The notes beneath the pieces are model-generated. The model was not told where the DNA came from, did no database searches, and saw nothing but the letters and a program-made list of their open reading frames with translations. Made by a program: the position numbers and the translations under genes. Below, piece after piece: positions 61,666-64,000 of a stretch of DNA of 64,000 nucleotides. Source of the stretch: Bradyrhizobium sp. S69 (GTDB lineage: Bacteria; Pseudomonadota; Alphaproteobacteria; Rhizobiales; Xanthobacteraceae); assembly GCF_009766005.1 (NCBI RefSeq), contig NZ_LMUK01000060.1, positions 202,247 through 266,246 of the forward strand, read 5' to 3'. Within the stretch, counting starts at the first letter, position 1; every line of letters begins with the position of its first letter.

Positions 61666-62142
61666 TTAATACGCCTCCGTCTTGCTCACCTCGTGGGGCG
61701 TCTGCACCAGATCGAGGCTCTGCTCGATCTTGCCGAGCAGCATGGCAAAATCCCTTTGCTCGCGGGGCGAGAGGCAGGACAGGATGTCCTGCTCCTTGCG
61801 CAACAGCCGCGGGAACAATTCCTCGTAGAGTTTTCGGCCCTTACGGGTGAGCCGCAGGTCGAATTCTCGGCGGTCGTCCGCATTCTCGACCCGTTCGATG
61901 GCGCCGCGCTCGAGCAAGGACGTCACCGCCCGGCTGATGGTCGATTTGTGGGTTCTTGTGCATTGCGAGATAAATTGCGCGCTGCACGGGGTCTCGCGAA
62001 ATCCCAATGTCGCCATCACGCGCCATGCGGGAACGTCGAGGCCGTAACGTTCGGCATATTCGCTCGCCAGCGCCATGCTGACCTCGGCGGCCAGGCGGCT
62101 GAGCCGGAACGGCATAAATCCAAGAAGATCGAGTTTTGCCAA
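61666..62142 (-). CDS. MarR family transcriptional regulator
   Basis: This 158-aa regulator has the MarR winged helix: VPAWRVMATLGFRETPCSAQFIS, then the recognition helix RTHKSTISRAVTSLLERG and the wing ENADDRREFDLRLTRKG. MarR repressors usually leave DNA when an aromatic ligand binds. It is divergent from the FAD-monooxygenase gene, and a perfect inverted repeat 42 nt upstream of its start fits an operator for both. The ligand is probably the substrate, or a CoA ester, of that pathway; this is inference. Confidence 0.92.
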   Translation of the reverse strand: MAKLDLLGFMPFRLSRLAAEVSMALASEYAERYGLDVPAWRVMATLGFRETPCSAQFISQCTRTHKSTISRAVTSLLERGAIERVENADDRREFDLRLTRKGRKLYEELFPRLLRKEQDILSCLSPREQRDFAMLLGKIEQSLDLVQTPHEVSKTEAY

Positions 62143-62184
62143 AGCCGCTCCAATTTAAGTTGACGGCGGGACGCGTCAGGCGTT

Positions 62185-62212
62185 TAAGATAGTTGCACGT
62201 GAAACTATCTTA
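62185..62212. promoter_or_regulatory. MarR-type operator, perfect 10-base inverted repeat
   Basis: TAAGATAGTT (62185-62194) and AACTATCTTA (62203-62212) form perfect arms around GCACGTGA. The site lies between the divergent MarR and FAD-monooxygenase starts, at 43 and 64 nt respectively. Confidence 0.82.
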
Positions 62213-62275
62213 GCCGTGATCCGGTTGCTTGACCAGTCCAAGGTTTGCAAAGGTTGAACGTCAAGGGTTGAAGAC

Positions 62276-63880
62276 ATGGCGCAGACCAAAACCCAATTCG
62301 GCTACCGTCGCCATCCCGATCAGGATCGGCGCGATGGCGACCCCGCGGAACATGCCGTCGTGGTGGTCGGCGCCGGTCCGGTCGGGCTGTCGCTGGCGAT
62401 CGACCTGGCGCAGCGCGGCCAGTCCGTTGTGCTGCTCGACGACGCCGACCGGATCGGCGAGGGTTCGCGCGCGATCTGCTTTTCCAAGCGCTCGCTGGAA
62501 TTCTGGGACCGGCTCGGCATCGGCCAGCGCATGGTCGACAAGGGCGTGGTGTGGAGTGTCGGCAAGATCTTTCACGGCGACCACCTGCTTTATCAGTTCA
62601 ACCTGCTGCCGGAACAAGGCCACAAGCGGCCCGCCTTCATCAATCTCCAGCAATTCTACGCCGAGGCCTATCTGGTGGATCGGGTCGAGGAGCTTCCCAA
62701 TATCGATCTGCGCTGGCGCAACAAGGTGACGGGCCTTGAAGTCCGTAACGACCATGTGGTGCTGACGATCGAGACCCCGGACGGGCCCTATCGGATTGGA
62801 GCCAGCTATCTCGTGGCGTGCGACGGCGCGCGGTCGTCGTTGCGTCAAATGGTGGGCGCTGAGTTTGCCGGTCAGGTGTTCGAAGACCAGTTCCTGATCG
62901 CCGACGTCAAGATGGCGGCCGAATTTCCCACCGAGCGCTGGTTCTGGTTCGACCCGCCGTTTCACGCCGGAAGGTCGGCGCTGCTGCACAAGCAGCCCGA
63001 CGACATCTGGCGGATCGATCTGCAACTCAATCCGGACGCGGATCCGACGGTCGAGAAGCGGCCGGAAAATGTCCGGCCGCGGCTCGCGCGCATGCTGGGT
63101 CACGACAAGTTCGAGTTCGAATGGATCTCGCTGTACAAATTCCAGTGCCGACGGATGGAAAGATTTCTGCACGGCCGGGTGATGTTCGCCGGCGATGCCG
63201 CGCACCAGGTCTCGCCGTTCGGGGCGAGGGGCGCCAATTCCGGGCTGGAGGATGCCGAGAACCTGGCGTGGAAGCTGGACCGCGTGCTGCGCGGAAGTTC
63301 ACCGCAAGCGTTGCTCGCGACCTATCACACCGAGCGAAGTGCCGCGGCGGATGAGAACATCCGGGAATCGACCCGTTCGACCGATTTCATGGCGCCTGTT
63401 TCACCGCAGGAGGCGCGATTGCGCAAGGCCGTGCTGTCGCTGGCCAAGGAAACCGAATTCGGCAAGCGTATGATCAATGGCGGACGGCTCTCGGTGCCTT
63501 CGGTCTATGAATCGCCGCTGTCCTCGGCCGATGGTGACGACTGGCGCGGTGGTCCGCGGCCCGGCACCTCGATGCCCGATGCGCCGGTTGCCGGCGAGGC
63601 CGCATTCCTGACCGAAGCCTTCATCAAGGCGGGAAAGCGGTTTACGCTGCTCGCGTTCAGCAATGGCGCTGATATCGATACGCCCGAGGACGTCGGCGTG
63701 ATCCGTATCGGCGGTCCTGACGGGTTGGCCGATCCGCAGGGGTTGGCGTCCCGGCGCTACGATGCCGAACCCGGCACCGCCTATCTGCTGCGGCCGGATG
63801 GTTATGTCGCGGCCCGTTTCCGGCATCCGACCCGCGCCGCGCTCGACGCCGCGCTGGCGCGTGCCACGGGCCATAGCTGA
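62276..63880 (+). CDS. FAD-dependent aromatic hydroxylase-like monooxygenase
   Basis: This 534-aa flavoprotein has the Rossmann VVGAGPVGLSLAIDLAQRG (about residues 25-43), the DGARSSLRQ motif near 182, and GRVMFAGDAAHQVSPFGARG near 300, the three marks of class A flavin monooxygenases. The length and C-terminal thioredoxin-like region match 3-(3-hydroxyphenyl)propionate hydroxylase relatives. It should add oxygen to a phenolic ring with NAD(P)H. Control by the divergent MarR gene is likely. The next gene starts 11 nt later. Confidence 0.9.
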   Translation: MAQTKTQFGYRRHPDQDRRDGDPAEHAVVVVGAGPVGLSLAIDLAQRGQSVVLLDDADRIGEGSRAICFSKRSLEFWDRLGIGQRMVDKGVVWSVGKIFHGDHLLYQFNLLPEQGHKRPAFINLQQFYAEAYLVDRVEELPNIDLRWRNKVTGLEVRNDHVVLTIETPDGPYRIGASYLVACDGARSSLRQMVGAEFAGQVFEDQFLIADVKMAAEFPTERWFWFDPPFHAGRSALLHKQPDDIWRIDLQLNPDADPTVEKRPENVRPRLARMLGHDKFEFEWISLYKFQCRRMERFLHGRVMFAGDAAHQVSPFGARGANSGLEDAENLAWKLDRVLRGSSPQALLATYHTERSAAADENIRESTRSTDFMAPVSPQEARLRKAVLSLAKETEFGKRMINGGRLSVPSVYESPLSSADGDDWRGGPRPGTSMPDAPVAGEAAFLTEAFIKAGKRFTLLAFSNGADIDTPEDVGVIRIGGPDGLADPQGLASRRYDAEPGTAYLLRPDGYVAARFRHPTRAALDAALARATGHS

Positions 63881-63891
63881 AAGTCGCGCGC

Positions 63892-64000
63892 ATGACATTG
63901 TCGACGGAATCGAATTTCACCAAGCCGGATGACGCGTTTCGCGCGGTCGTCGAGGCTCATCGCGGCCTGAGCGACGCGCAGAGCGCCGATCTCGATGCGG
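63892..64000 (+). CDS. DUF2783-like small protein, cut by the window end
   Basis: The ATG at 63892 opens a frame MTLSTESNFTKPDDAFRAVV that runs off the right edge after 36 codons. The pattern (F-x-x-P-D-D-x-F, then EAHRGLSDAQSADLDA) fits the short DUF2783 proteins often found after such flavin monooxygenases; this is from memory. It begins 11 nt after the monooxygenase stop and is very likely in the same operon. Confidence 0.7.
   Translation, partial: MTLSTESNFTKPDDAFRAVVEAHRGLSDAQSADLDA

Overview
The window reads as chromosomal DNA of a high-G+C alphaproteobacterium of the Bradyrhizobium / Rhodopseudomonas group (Nitrobacteraceae). The grounds are the codon use, the FixJ-type regulator, the aerobic B12 genes (cobF, bluB) under a cobalamin riboswitch, and many copies of large intergenic palindromes of the kind I associate with Bradyrhizobium. 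The species call is an inference. I saw no tRNA, rRNA, CRISPR array, transposase or integrase.

Layout. (1) 0-4.8 kb: the 3' part of a cobalamin riboswitch, then a same-strand B12 operon cobT-cobU/P-cobS/V-phosphatase-cobF-bluB. (2) 4.8-9 kb: GNAT acetyltransferase and MFS symporter, a small conserved protein, a cold-shock gene with a terminator, and an unknown 384-aa protein. (3) 9-19.1 kb: a signalling block with a PilZ-PAS-PAS-GGDEF cyclase, a Crp/Fnr regulator, a CheY-like receiver, CheR, a PilZ-like protein, a FixJ-type regulator and a 1170-aa multi-PAS hybrid kinase. (4) 19.3-24.2 kb: a sugar-acid dehydratase next to an RraA-family aldolase candidate, and an oligopeptidase B-like peptidase. 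(5) 24.4-27 kb: an MBOAT acyltransferase with an SGNH-like partner. (6) 27.2-34 kb: a complete ABC importer with two tandem paralogous binding proteins, then a class V aminotransferase. (7) 34-40.8 kb: a SNase-like protein, a 591-aa protein carrying a DCDTTA motif, a caspase-fold protein, an RND adaptor and a lipoprotein-like hydrolase.

(8) 40.8-46.4 kb is an accessory island of visibly lower G+C. It holds an orphan HigA antitoxin beside a broken higB toxin, a DGQHR (DndB-like) protein, a DUF3883/PD-(D/E)XK nuclease candidate, a 5-cytosine DNA methyltransferase and a Vsr endonuclease. It looks like an R-M-type defence locus with an unusual gene set. A structured, probably non-coding element and a long palindrome lie to its right.

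(9) 47-60 kb: a class III nucleotidyl cyclase with unusual substrate residues, AsmA, a Crp protein with cAMP-pocket and TGTGA-reading residues, an RND pump with its adaptor, an OmpA-like lipid/peptidoglycan-associated protein, and a second caspase-fold protein with TPRs. Both caspase-fold proteins have lost the His-Cys dyad (Y/S and F/S). Near-perfect TGTGA-N6-TCACA sites lie beside these envelope and pseudo-caspase genes, which suggests one cAMP-Crp circuit. (10) 60-64 kb: an MBL-fold lactonase-like enzyme, RidA, and a MarR regulator divergent from an aromatic-ring-hydroxylase-like flavoprotein with a perfect inverted-repeat operator between them. The right end cuts a DUF2783-like gene.
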